From NCBI GenBank assembly GCA_037975125.1, contig CM075856.1, positions 7,573,078 to 7,637,077 of the forward strand: a stretch of DNA of 64,000 bases, given 5' to 3'. The notes under the pieces are model-generated. The model saw only the letters and a program-made list of their open reading frames with translations. It did not search any database and was not told the DNA's origin. Made by a program: the position numbers and the translations under genes. Shown here in pieces: positions 1 through 10,710 of this stretch. Within the stretch, counting starts at the first letter, position 1. Each line of letters opens with the position of its first letter. Source of the DNA: Latrodectus hesperus. Its lineage: Eukaryota > Arthropoda > Arachnida > Araneae > Theridiidae.

Positions 1-756
1 GGGGCAGTTCGGATATTCACTGATGGAAGTAAGCAAGACAATGGTAACACAGGCAGTGGAGTCGTGATTGTAACTCCCGACGGCGTTACAAAACTGAACA
101 GGAGAAACCCAAACTTTTGTTCTGTCTTTAGATCGGAATTGATAGCCATTGACGAGGCCCTAAAATTTATGATCTCGATTAGCAGCACTTGCGACATCTG
201 GATTTACTCAGACAGCAGGAGCTCCATTCAATACCTAAGCAGATGGAGATGCATTAATGACAAGCTCGGCATGGACATTGTAAACAAACTTAAGAATTAC
301 TCTTCACATAATGACATTCATCTACAGTGGATTCCCTCCCATGTGGACCTCCACTTCAATGACTTGGCTAAGGAGGGCTCTGCTGAAACAACTGAAAATG
401 GTGGACTACTTACGTTTAGTGAAATTTTCTCAAAGGTCAAAGCCGAAAACAGCAAGACTTGGAGGATCCCACCTACTCATGACTGGTACGAACAAAACCA
501 TCCTGGGGCTGCCCTGGAGCTGAAGGGCAATAGGAAATTGCAAACCACCATTACCAGGCTCATTACTGGACATACTCGCACCCTTACATTCGTTCAGGAC
601 CAGAAAGTGTTCCCTGTGTGCCTCAGGTGTAATTTCCACCAAGCTTCTCCGGACCATCTGCTCTCCTGTCTGGGTTTGGAGAAGAGAGATCTTTTTGAAA
701 ACCCTGCTCTGGTTCGGGACTTTCACTGGGCGAACGATCTACTGGACTTGGTCTAG
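1..756 (+). mobile_element. LINE ORF2 3' end with RNase H domain (partial)
   Basis: Open from the first base of the window to a TAG at 754-756, so the 5' part is cut off by the window edge. The translation shows a retroelement RNase H fold: FTDGSK (catalytic Asp at residue 8 of the visible part), SELIAIDEA (Glu at about 46), YSDSRSS (Asp at about 71) and the PSHVDLHFNDLAKEG segment with the last His/Asp pair. It is followed by the C-terminal Cys/His cluster typical of these LINEs (CLRC, then HLLSC). RNase H would remove the RNA strand during target-primed reverse transcription. No reverse transcriptase or endonuclease is visible here. The frame has no internal stop, so this copy may be fairly young. 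It belongs to the Jockey/I/R1-like group with RNase H; the exact clade cannot be fixed by eye. It lies in an intron of the minus-strand host gene, in the opposite orientation. Confidence 0.85.
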
Positions 757-1009
757 ATTGTACTAGATCAAGTGGAATAAGGAACAACACACAACAACAT
801 TTCATAAAATACTCTTAAAAAGTTTTACCTTTCCGATGAACGAACCTGTAATAGTCGATTTCATTTTGCCCAATTTTATGAAATAAGGTTACAATTTATT
901 CAGCAAATATTAAAGTAATTAATTTCTTAAAAAAGTATTTTCTTTTATAGTTTTTAGTCTTCAAATCCTCAAGTACATAGGATAGCAAAAGAAAAACACT
1001 TTGTTTATT

Positions 1010-1078
1010 ATTTCGCTCATTTTTTGCGCAAGAGGATTGATTCGACCTGAATTTCAGTTGAAAATTGATTCGAAACAA
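1010..1078 (-). repeat. Degenerate piece of SINE family A
   Basis: The plus strand carries the tract CATTTTTTGCGCAAGAGG followed by a GATTGATTCGACC-like segment, matching the 3' half of the tRNA-derived SINE seen intact at 32382-32552 and 45979-46157. The tRNA-like head is missing and several bases differ, so it is an old truncated copy. Confidence 0.45.
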
Positions 1079-1457
1079 ATCTTAAGTTAAATATGAATTC
1101 ATGAATTTTCAAACTGAAGGCCACAGAGCTCTAAATATTCAGTTATTAACTCAACAAAATGAAAATAGCAGATATAGTTTAATGATATAGTTTGAGTGAC
1201 AGCTGATGATACAGAAATGGCAATTGGTAAAGAATTCTTGAATAGTAAAAGTTAATTTACTTTCTTTATATTTAGACGATCAATTATTTTTTTAAATGTT
1301 AATAGATGTAACCTAAATACTTCAAGTTAAAATCCCCTAAATCGTAAGTTTTAATGCAGAAAAATATATATTGGTATCCTCATGTCTAAGTGATGGTCTG
1401 TATAATATTAAGATATATTGAATACCACAATCTCCTTACTTTAAACCACGAGTATAT

Positions 1458-1839
1458 TTGTTGTTGTTCTTACTAATGACACTTGGACAAGCCAAGCTCG
1501 CTATGCCTTGGCTATGCGAATTTAAGTCAATAGGGTGTGTCTTTCGTTTAAGCAGAGCACCACGAAGGTGAAAGTAAGACTTTGCTCAATTCCTCCGATA
1601 GATGGCACCACCAAAGGATCCACTCTCTCAATTTTGACGTTGATCGGAAGGGGAAAAAATTTTCTCCAGACCATTGCACCCATGGTAACTGCTCAATGAC
1701 CGACCACAGGACTTTCGATTCCACAGATTTAACTAGCACGTATATCGCATGTACTCAGTGGGTCTTTGGCGGCATTAGAAATCGATCCCCACCCTTCCGG
1801 ATGGAAGGCCGATACCCTAACCACTAGGCTACCACGGAT
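1458..1839 (-). mobile_element. tRNA-derived SINE, family B (near full length)
   Basis: Read on the minus strand it starts with a tRNA-like head, CGTGGTAGCCTAGTGG (pol III A box TAGCCTAGTGG). About 30 bases later comes a decayed B box, GGGATCGATTTC. A unique body follows, and a short tail made of AAC units (GTTGTTGTT on the plus strand near 1458-1467). A second copy in the opposite orientation at 48090-48424 matches through the body (TGCCGCCAAAGACCCACYGAG, and GGACAAGCCAAGCTCG against its counterpart), with a better B box. Such elements are non-autonomous, transcribed by RNA polymerase III and moved by LINE machinery. No clear target-site duplication is seen. Confidence 0.75.
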
Positions 1840-4332
1840 TAATCAGCTAAAATAAGTAGCATTATTTTTAATTATAAGACACAACATCCAAAGAATTCTT
1901 AAATAAAACACTTTGAGGTGTAATATGTGTATGTGAATATATTTCATGAGTTTATTACCAAAATGATGGAAAAAAAAGAAAACATTTCTGTAACAATAAG
2001 TTTAAACTTTCAAACGATAACTATAACATGCTTATTTGTATATAAAACACTTATCTTATGCGATGAAATATTATAATTTTTACTTTTTTCAGCGAATTAC
2101 TTTGAAACTCATTGAAAATTCTAGGGTGGATAATACAGTGTTGTCAAAACTTTATATTTTTATAATCTAAACCTATTTAAAATAAAATTAGTTAAATTTC
2201 TTTAAGTCTTAAGATTCACTACTCTATTGTTTTATCTGGCAAATACAATCATATTCATTAACTATTACCTTTCTTTCAAACCATAGAATATTCGAAATTA
2301 CCTTACTCTACCCCAATTATGAAAACATCAAAATTTTTTTCGTTTAAAGAAAATGAACACATTTATAGCTCAACACAAATCTCTCTCTCTCTATTACAAT
2401 AAATTGTACTTTAGTTAGTTATAATAGTGTTCCAATTATAACTTACAGGTGCGCGGAATTTTTATCTTAATTTTTTATTTTGTTATGTTAATCTATCATA
2501 GGTCAGTGGATAACTAAAAAAAATTATCGAAATATTACAGGTGGATAATATTTTTGTGGAACCATAGAAAATAGAGCAGAAAAAAGAGTCTAAAATAAAA
2601 TTGCTTAGGTGGCACTCATTTTTGTGCGGAAAATAATGTCTCGAAACACGTAGATTGTGAATGCAAGGATAGTTATTACATAAAAAATGTTTCTATTGTA
2701 ATAATTGCATGACGACCAATATCCAAATGCTGCGACATTCGCATTCAATTTTTATTCGTTACTAAGGAAAAAAGCCTCAAAACAAAAGTAGATGTGAGGA
2801 TTTTGTGTAAAAAAGAAAAAAATCCTTTGAAAGTATTACGAATTCTCTTCGAGTGGATTACTTATGTAAGGAGTATAGATAATGCAATAGTTCATGCATA
2901 ACATACGATCATAAAATTAATGTTATTCGCTTTTTTAAATTGATATCTGTAAAAATAATTGTTTAATATAATTGTGTATTACATTATTTTAACCAATACA
3001 GACTTTAAGAAATGAGAATGATAACAAAGATAACAAATATGTTTCAAGTTCTAGAAGAATTAAATTCAATTTTAAACAGATAACTCTCTGTAAAAAATCT
3101 GTTTTACGTAACATTGCTTAGCTAAAAAAAATTTTTTTCTGTGTATGTTGGGAAAATTCTAAGACATTTGTAGTCAATCTAAGAAAAAGAAAAAAAAATT
3201 CAAGACTGAAATTACTTAGACCGTTTGCAGATGAAAAAAAGTATTTAGTAATGTAACAATAAATTTAGAGCATGAAAGATTGTCTGTGGTATAACAGAAA
3301 AGGACCATATACAGAAATTCTTTTACTATTAATTTATTTATTAGAGATATAAGCTTTAGTTAAACTCCTATAAAGACAAATAATCCTTTGTTTGCATTTG
3401 TTTAATAAAATTAGTATTGAATTAACTAATTTTGTAAACCTTTTTTGTAGCTAATTTAAAGAATCTGTAAAATGTTTAGTTATGGTATAAAGAAATATAA
3501 AACCATAATTTTATTAAATAATTTGTAAAATAGTTATAAATTAAGAATAACACTAAAAATTTTTTTATTATTAATTTTAAAAAGAGCCGCAGAAAAAGAT
3601 ATTTAGAATTTTCGTTCAGTATTCAAAATTGACTTAAATATATAATATCCATTTATGTAAATACTTGAAATTTAAGAATAAGTAGTTAAAATCATAAGTA
3701 GAAAATTATAATTTAAAATTTTTACTTTTGAATCTGTTAGTGGATTTTCATCCAGCTAAAATAAATATAATAAGTTTTTAGAAATTCAAAAAACACTTCA
3801 ATTATAATTATAATCTATTATATGACAACATTATCAGTTTGTATTCTATGATAATGCGAAAAATATTACCATCAGAATAAACATTCTTGCTTATTGTTTT
3901 CAATTATAGGAGTATGTAGGAAAAAATATGTTTTATGTGTCATTTTAAAAAAAAAGTATATATTTTTTTATCTGTTTAATAACAATTCTTGTGTCATCTG
4001 TAATTCAGAGATTTTTGATTGAAAAGAGAAATTAAACCATTCTTCTTTCTTACCAAGTGATCAATACAACGACTCATTTAAATCCTCAATATAAAGAAGA
4101 TCCACTTCATGCACGATCTTTCCAAACTTACTCATCTCAATTACATTGAACATAACGCATCATTAAAATTTCAAGAGGAAAAACTAGATTAAGCTAAACT
4201 AGTTTTACGAAAAAAAAATACTATCATGGAAATTTCAACAAGAGAACAATGTGAATTTTGCAGCCGAGCTGATTAATGACGTCCTTTAATCATCTTGAGG
4301 GGCATGTCCATGAATCGCGGAAGCTTAATTAC

Positions 4333-4419
4333 CTGAGAGTGGTAAACAAGATGATGCTTGGTGAGGGAACACTGCCTCTCCAGGACGAAGCCATAACGTC
4401 GTCTTTCCTGGGTAATGGC
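4333..4419 (-). CDS. IRSp53: IRSp53-like I-BAR protein, sixth visible exon
   Basis: This 87-base phase-0 exon encodes 29 residues. It is flanked by TCTTTCTAG at the acceptor (4420-4428) and GTAATT at the donor (4327-4332). The translation contains QERRRYGFVLERQC, equivalent to EERRRFCFLVEKQC in vertebrate BAIAP2/IRSp53, and ends LVYHSQ, equivalent to AAYHSK. This part forms the third long helix of the I-BAR domain, which packs in the coiled-coil dimer. The ERRRYGFVLERQC form separates it from the MIM/MTSS1 branch, where the equivalent segment reads EERGRFCTF. It follows the exon at 6520-6585 without loss of residues. The next exon, expected to finish the I-BAR domain, is not found between 1 and 4332. 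Confidence 0.9.
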
Positions 4420-6519
4420 CTAGAAAGAGAAAAATACTACAGCATAATTATGTAAAGAGATACCATGCAAGAAAGACAGGCACTTTCCATAAATAATTTC
4501 AGAATTTAGAACTGATTTATCATGTCGCCTTTAATGTGCAACTTTTAAAGAATGACTTCAAAGAAAAAAGAATCGTGATCTCTTAAAGATGTAAAGTTTG
4601 AAAATATTTAAATCATAAATAATGCAAATGAAAAAGCAACGGAGTAATTAATTTCGAAGCAGTTTTACAACAAAAAACTCAGTGTTCTTGTCATGGGAGT
4701 ACAGTTTAAATATTAAAAAAATAAAAATATAAAGTTAGATTATTATTTCAACAAAAAGAAATTTGTTCGTGGTAAAAATAGTTTATTTCTTTGTCAACTG
4801 TACTTTTTAAAGAGTGAATTTATAAATAACACCATCGAGTAATAGACCATTGTGGTTGGCAACCAGTCAACACATAAGCGATTCGTTTTCATAGGTGCAG
4901 GAAAGATCGTTATGATGATTGGTCATTTAATTTGAAGTATAGCACTACAGAAATTTCCTCAAAAATTTAAATACTACTAGGCAAATTATTAAATACTTTA
5001 TTGTATATGAAAAAAGTGGAATGTTGTAAAATGGAAAACGTAAGGGAAATTGCAGACATTTAAGCTTTATACTTCTTTTGGAACTTCAGCTATAAAATAT
5101 TGCCAACTTCAAGTTATATAAATTATATAGTTCTTTCTGATTCAGTTTGAATCATTTAAGAGATGATTTATAATCCATCACGATTTATATTTTGTTACAC
5201 ATTTTGATTTATTTAAATCTAAAATAATGTAATCAATAACCAAATATTTGTAAAATATAATTATAAAATACGCATCTGCTCCATACTTCAAACATTTGAA
5301 AAAAATAGTTTAAATAACCTCTCCAATTATATTATTAAATATTTCGTTAGGCAAAATATTATTTATATATCATCAAATATCAGAAAAAACAGCAATCTGA
5401 AACTGAAATCATAAAATACCTGTTAGTTGATCTTCAAACTTGCACACCATTAAGTAAAGAGAATATGCAAGCGATTTATTTTGAATGAATTCTAGCAATC
5501 ATTATGACATAATGCATAAGTTTAATCAGTTATATCTGAGGAATATAGGAAAATGATGGCAGTTGCAGATCGCAATTTTTTACTGAGAATTTGGTATAAA
5601 AACATTGGAATAGATCTAAGTTCGGCGATTCTCAGGATTTTGATGGGATTTATTGAGGCCTTTCTAAAAAGCTAATGGTAAGAGTGACTGAACCCCTTGA
5701 CATATAATGACGAATCAGTCTCATCATTCATTTTGTGGGCCACTAGATTTTAACGAGTATTACTCGCCATTGTATGTCAAGAGAAAAAACTTGTGCACCT
5801 GATTAATAAAATTCCAAATTTTATTGTGAAATGTATTCTTCGTCAGCCCTTAGCTTCCACTTTCTTGTTCAATTGGAGCGAAATCAATCAAGAAATCTTC
5901 AATCGCCTCAAATTCCCTTGAATTGTATGTTAAAAGGTTAAATATTTTAGTGGAGAGCTTTATCCTGAGACTTGGTTTGCTTGTCACTCAAGTTTCCAGC
6001 CATTGCTGAGAAGTACATAAGATTGCATTTTCTAGAACAAATGTGATGTATTTTTAATTGAAATCAAAAACAGATGCCGTGAAAATATATTACAGACATG
6101 TATTTTTCTTAAGGACAATTTTTAAGAATACTGTTGAGTTCAACAGCAGTTTCAGTTAATATTCAATAGAAAACCTTTGTTCATTACTTCTTAATAAGAT
6201 AGTTCAATTTACACATGAATTTACAACCATGTTTACATTGAACAATTGGTAAGAATCTTTGTTCCTTTTATATCATTTATAATGATCTTCAGTATTATAT
6301 ATATGCAATTTCGATTACCATTCTTTCAATTTACATGTGCATGCGTCAACTGGCAACAAATGATAATATTACCACAATTAATTTAAACTATTGTAGATTT
6401 TTATGCTCAGATCAAGGAATGGTTTTTGATTCAGTTATACCTAACTTTTTACATTCTAGAGCTAATTCGAGAACGTGATTTACAACTGTTTGTTAATTTT
6501 ATATTGTTAAGCCACTTAC
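4420..6519 (-). other. I-BAR gene intron, 2.1 kb
   Basis: GT-AG intron, donor GTAAGT at 6514-6519 and acceptor TCTTTCTAG ending at 4420. Mostly AT-rich with no coding signal. It contains one small inverted-repeat element at 5696-5781 and a 16-base perfect palindrome (CTGTTGAGTTCAACAG) near 6130. Confidence 0.8.
5696..5781. repeat. 86-bp inverted-repeat (foldback) element
   Basis: The two ends are inverted copies. CTTGACATATAATGACGA at 5696-5713 pairs with the reverse complement of 5764-5781 (CTTGACATACAATGGCGA), 16 of 18 matching. The middle contains a palindrome, CGAGTAATACTCG. No convincing target-site duplication flanks it. It may be a miniature terminal-inverted-repeat transposon or a remnant of one; no second copy was noticed here. 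Confidence 0.5.
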
Positions 6520-6585
6520 TTGCTTTAAACTTCTTTCGCAGAAACAATCTAATTTTAATTTTTCTTCTTCCAACTGCTGCAGGTT
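6520..6585 (-). CDS. IRSp53: IRSp53-like I-BAR protein, fifth visible exon
   Basis: A 66-base phase-0 exon, 22 residues, with acceptor TTTTTTCAG just above 6585 and donor GTAAGT at 6514-6519. The translation begins NLQQLEEEKLKLD and continues CFCERSLKQ. It runs directly into QERRRYGF of the next exon, as in the family, where a charged helix (...LENYVSDGYKTAL) precedes the ERRR motif. It is heptad-like and strongly charged, as expected for the long antiparallel coiled coil of the I-BAR dimer. Identification rests on continuity with its neighbours, since the segment is short. Confidence 0.85.
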
Positions 6586-7721
6586 CTGAAAAAATGGTTT
6601 AATAATTAAGTTGTCGTGTAGGAATTATTTGAAAAAAGAAACTACAAATTATACAGATTTTACAATGATAAAAAATTTTTATTTCAAATATCATCCGAAA
6701 TATGATTAGTGGTTATCACTTACAATACTAATTTCGTCGTTTTATGTACTTTAAATATTGAATTCTTAGGTGTAATTATATTTTTATTTTTAGGTGTAAA
6801 TTATAATTTATTGCATTTGAAATTTGATTTAATTTAAAACAATAGTAAATAATTTTCTAAACTTTTGAGTAAAAGGCAAACATTTGCTTCATAATTTAAA
6901 CTATTAATGAATATTAAAATTTTAAAACATACGTTAAGATTCAGTGTAATGCTGAATACATTTTGGATATAACAATCAGCATGTATCCATGAATAGTGTG
7001 TAACAATTGATAAATCCCATAAATTATTTTTAGACTTAGTAAATTTTATTAAAAAATTCATAATTTCAATTTGAATATTAAATATTTTACACTAATTTGA
7101 ACATGTCTACAGTTAAGAATATGTTAATGCTTTTTGAAAATTAACATAAATATTAATGTATATGTGCATCATCATAACCTGATGTTGAACATCAAAACAT
7201 GTCATTTTAGAATATAGTTTGCATGTAGAAAGTAAAACTTTACTGAAGTTTTCTAATTTTTTTCTCTTTAATAAAATACGTAGTGGAAGTTTAGCTTAAG
7301 TTTGAAGTTCTGTTCAGTGAATATGTGTGAATATGAATGTCTCTTTTCTTTTGTCTTAACGTGTGTGTATATATTTATATTTAGCTAGGTTTTATAATTG
7401 AACCTGTAAAAATCCTAAATTCACAGATCATAAAAATAATATATAATATATTACTTAAAAAATGTGATATATTTAAGCAATAAACTTATTAAGCAATCGT
7501 GCACATTTACAGTATTATAGAAGATGCTTAAGGTTCTATTTCTGAGTAAAACTTCAGCAAAATAATGGAATTACAAAATGTTAGCAAATTGAGTAAAGTA
7601 ATGCATAGAATACTACTAAAGAAAGAGAAAGTGTATAGAGCAAGTATTTAAAACTGATAAAATTTTTACTTAGAATAAAATGATGCATTATGAGGCTCTA
7701 TAAGGATTCCTAAAGTCTTAC
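6586..7721 (-). other. I-BAR gene intron, 1.1 kb
   Basis: GT-AG intron with donor GTAAGA at 7716-7721 and acceptor TTTTTTCAG. AT-rich; no gene, named repeat or strong secondary structure was seen in it. An open frame on the minus strand near 6834-7061 is composed of AT-rich codons and has no support. Confidence 0.8.
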
Positions 7722-7853
7722 CTTAATTTCCTTATCCAAATTAGACGCTCCTTTACTTTTATGCTTCTTTCTCTGTTTCTTAACGACGCCAACAGCTTTT
7801 AGATAGGAATCCTGTAGGCATTTATGTTGCTGAAGGAACCTTTTCTGTTCACA
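7722..7853 (-). CDS. IRSp53: IRSp53-like I-BAR protein, fourth visible exon (basic membrane-binding patch)
   Basis: A 132-base phase-0 exon, 44 residues, acceptor AATTTAG above 7853 and donor GTAAGA. The translation starts CEQKRFLQQHKCLQDSYLKA and contains KKQRKKHKSKG, followed by NLDKEIK. The KKQRKK run lines up with KKLRKK of mammalian IRSp53 (around residues 142-147), the lysine patch known to bind PI(4,5)P2-rich membrane and to be needed for filopodium-like protrusions. DKEIK matches the conserved DKEL(Q/I) that follows. This exon is the strongest single piece of evidence that the gene encodes a functional I-BAR domain rather than an unrelated coiled coil. No frameshift or stop is present. 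Confidence 0.92.
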
Positions 7854-8858
7854 CTAAATTAAAATAAAGAAAATTCAGGTTAATAAATTTTTATATTAAA
7901 ATTATTAATTATATATATTTTATTAAAGTTATTAATTCATCTTTTTTGTATATTGAAAAAAACTTTAAAACATTCAAAAATCTGTACACATAAAAGTGTC
8001 ATCTCTTCCTATTCATTCATAAATGGTTTAATTTTTATTTTATGACAAGTCTAATATAATATAAAATCACACCTCAGATGAATTTCGTACTTAAAATATG
8101 AAAATAACAGTTTACTTGAAAAGACAACTTTTATCATTATAATGTATTATTATATTATAACTTGTATTATTGTAATTTATATTATAAATGCTGTAAATAT
8201 AAAATTTTGCTGCTCCGGAAACATGTTTATAGAAATTTTATAGTGAGATAACGATTAATCTACAGAAAGATCGAAGATGTACATCTTTTTTTGAAGATAT
8301 GAATTAATGGTGGATACATTTATTATACTAATTTTGGTTTGTTTTATTTATTGTTTTACATCACATTCTGCACATGAAAGTCAATTTGTCAACGATCTTT
8401 TGCTTAAAATGGATCATGAATCATTAAAAACATTCATTCTAAAAGTTGAACTAGAGTTGAATAGTTGATCTAAACTTTACAGGGCTAAAAGCATTCAGTT
8501 ACAAATTCTATATACTATTTTCTCAGAACACAGTTTAGGTTTATCAACCAATGATAGTAGATTTTAGAAATACATCCCTAAATTTTAAAAGAATCCAGAG
8601 ATATATTCACCATTATTTTCAAGATTGAATCCTGCTAAATGGCTTTAGATTAGAAGTTTCAAGAGCAAGCATAAATTTCATGTTGAGATAAAACAAAAGA
8701 CTGAAATTTTAAAACTCTTATGCTGGTTAAACAAACATTATTCGCAAATAAAAATGTTTACCTTACAAACAAAAGTAGTTTTGAATACGGCAATAAAATT
8801 AAAAAATGTTGATCAATAATAAATTTAAGTAAGAAGAAACTTCTTAAATTTGCATGTA

Positions 8859-9586
8859 CAGTAGAACAATTATCAGAATTCTTTTATCCGAATTGCTTTC
8901 AGAATTTTAGAAAAATATTTTAGACAGAAGAGAAGGGAAATAAGAAAAAGCTCATGAAAGGGAAAGGTAAGAGAAGAAAGATGATGAGAATGACGTATCA
9001 CTTGAGGAATTTAGAAAAATTCTTTTGAAATTTCCTGGATGTTCAGAAATTAGTGATGAAGATACAGGAGAATGGATTATGAGTCTGATATACTGGATTT
9101 CACATGGCAAATGCTAGTTAATTTATTTTGAGGAAGAATATTACCATAATGTTCAAGTTGAAATAGACTCTGGGCCATCAGCTAGTGGTGAATTTACCGG
9201 ATCTGAAAGTGCTTTGAGGTGGATAAAGCAACAGCCTAAGTGTGACCACTATCAAGTGGATGCGCGACTTGTCTGCGAGTAAGCGAATGAAGACAGTGAA
9301 ACAACTTACTCTGACCGCGATGTAACATCTCGGTGACAAGCAATGACTTTCATTTACAGCACTGTATATACATATATATTATATTAATGTACAGCACTTC
9401 TAAGTACCTTTACATCTAAAAGTGTTACCTTTTCATCAAATTCTTTTTTAAAAATATATATTTTCTCCCAATTTTAATATGCTATAATTAAAACTAACCC
9501 TATTTCATAAAAAATCCAATTGACAGAATTTTTGATATCCAAATGGGGTCCAGTCCTAACTGATTTGGATAATTGGAATTCTACTG
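8859..9586 (+). mobile_element. Non-autonomous Tigger/pogo-type DNA transposon, copy 1
   Basis: The ends are CAGTAGAACAATTATC at 8859 and, at the other side, GATAATTGGAATTCTACTG ending at 9586. These are imperfect inverted repeats of the CAGTAGAAC...GATTATCC type known from Tigger elements. A TA dinucleotide lies on each side (8857-8858 and 9587-9588), as expected for the Tc1/mariner/pogo superfamily. The inside keeps a decayed C-terminal transposase segment on the plus strand (LEEFRKILLKFPGCSE, later LRWIKQQPKCDHYQ), resembling the acidic tail of Tigger/jerky transposases. No DDE catalytic core is left. A sister copy lies at 16770-17531. Confidence 0.8.
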
Positions 9587-10710
9587 TACTCATGAGTTAA
9601 CAAGATACTCTGAAAGACAAATTATGAAGATTGAAAACAAGAACTAGAAAAAATAAAGAACTTAATTAATCCAGTATGACGCAAATGAGAACTTACAGAC
9701 ACTTTAATAAAACAATAAAAATTCACTGACAACAAGGGTCTTAAAAACTATTGAAATGACACTTTGTATAACCTCGCCGTACAAGGTTACGAAAAAACAA
9801 ATTAAAATTATCTGTCTTGATATGGTTTTTAAATGAAAAGATTGAGACGAGTTGAATCATCCGGTAATTTATATAATGTGTAACGTTCTAATTCTTTCTC
9901 AAGACTAATAATGGGATATCAAGTTATTTAAAAATGGGCTATCATATGATTCTTTAAATAAATTACTTTCCTGATTCAAAAAATATTCTTGAATGGAATA
10001 TTAATATATTGCAGAAAATTTCTAATGGGTAATTTTCCTAAATGTATTAATGAAATTTTTTAAATTAAAATTAGTTGTTTGAGAATGAATTTTAAAAGTT
10101 TAACATAAAAAATTGTGTTTCAATATTTTAATCCTAAAAATAATAAAATTAGACTTGCATTAAAAATTACTCCATATAAACGATATTTCTTTGTTCATTT
10201 AAAACATTAATTATCATTAAATAAATTACTTTTTTAAATAATTATTATAAAATTTTCATTTGTTCTTATTGCTAAATCTTGTATTTCTTTTGTAACATTT
10301 TTTAATACATAAGAGAAAAAGGTATATATTAATTAAAAGGTATATAATTAATTAAACATTAATTTAAAAATATTCATTGTGTACTTAATTTTTCCTTTAA
10401 GAGTGAATTAAGTTCTTAATAGAATCGGCAACTTAATGAGATTTTCATAGAATAAGTCAATAAAGCACCTTTACATGAATTTAAAATAAAAAATTAAAGC
10501 TAAATAAAGTTAAATTAGAATTCATATCGCTAGGAAATTTCATATATAATTTGTACAATTTCTAGTAGTTTGCCAGCACAGTAAAAAGGAATCATCATAT
10601 CACATATACAATACAGGCAAATAAATCTGAATTATCTTTCACATTTTTATATTTATTATAAATTATTTAATATATTAAATAAAATTTATAATAAACTCTG
10701 CATGCACATA

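Larger units (their letters stand above)
757..4332 (-). other. Intron downstream of the last visible I-BAR exon (incomplete)
   Basis: This is the intron after the exon ending at 4333. Its donor is GTAATT on the minus strand at 4327-4332, and the acceptor is not in the window. Apart from the LINE end before it, a degenerate SINE piece at 1010-1078 and the SINE at 1458-1839, it is AT-rich sequence in which I see no exon, RNA gene or further repeat. The region 1840-4300 holds nothing I can name. Confidence 0.7.

Noticed and set aside
4100..4332. Continuation of the I-BAR exon beyond 4333 or a further exon near 4100-4180
   Set aside because: The GTAATT donor fits and sequence beyond it does not match the family; a GAGTAAG-like motif near 4125 has no supporting frame.
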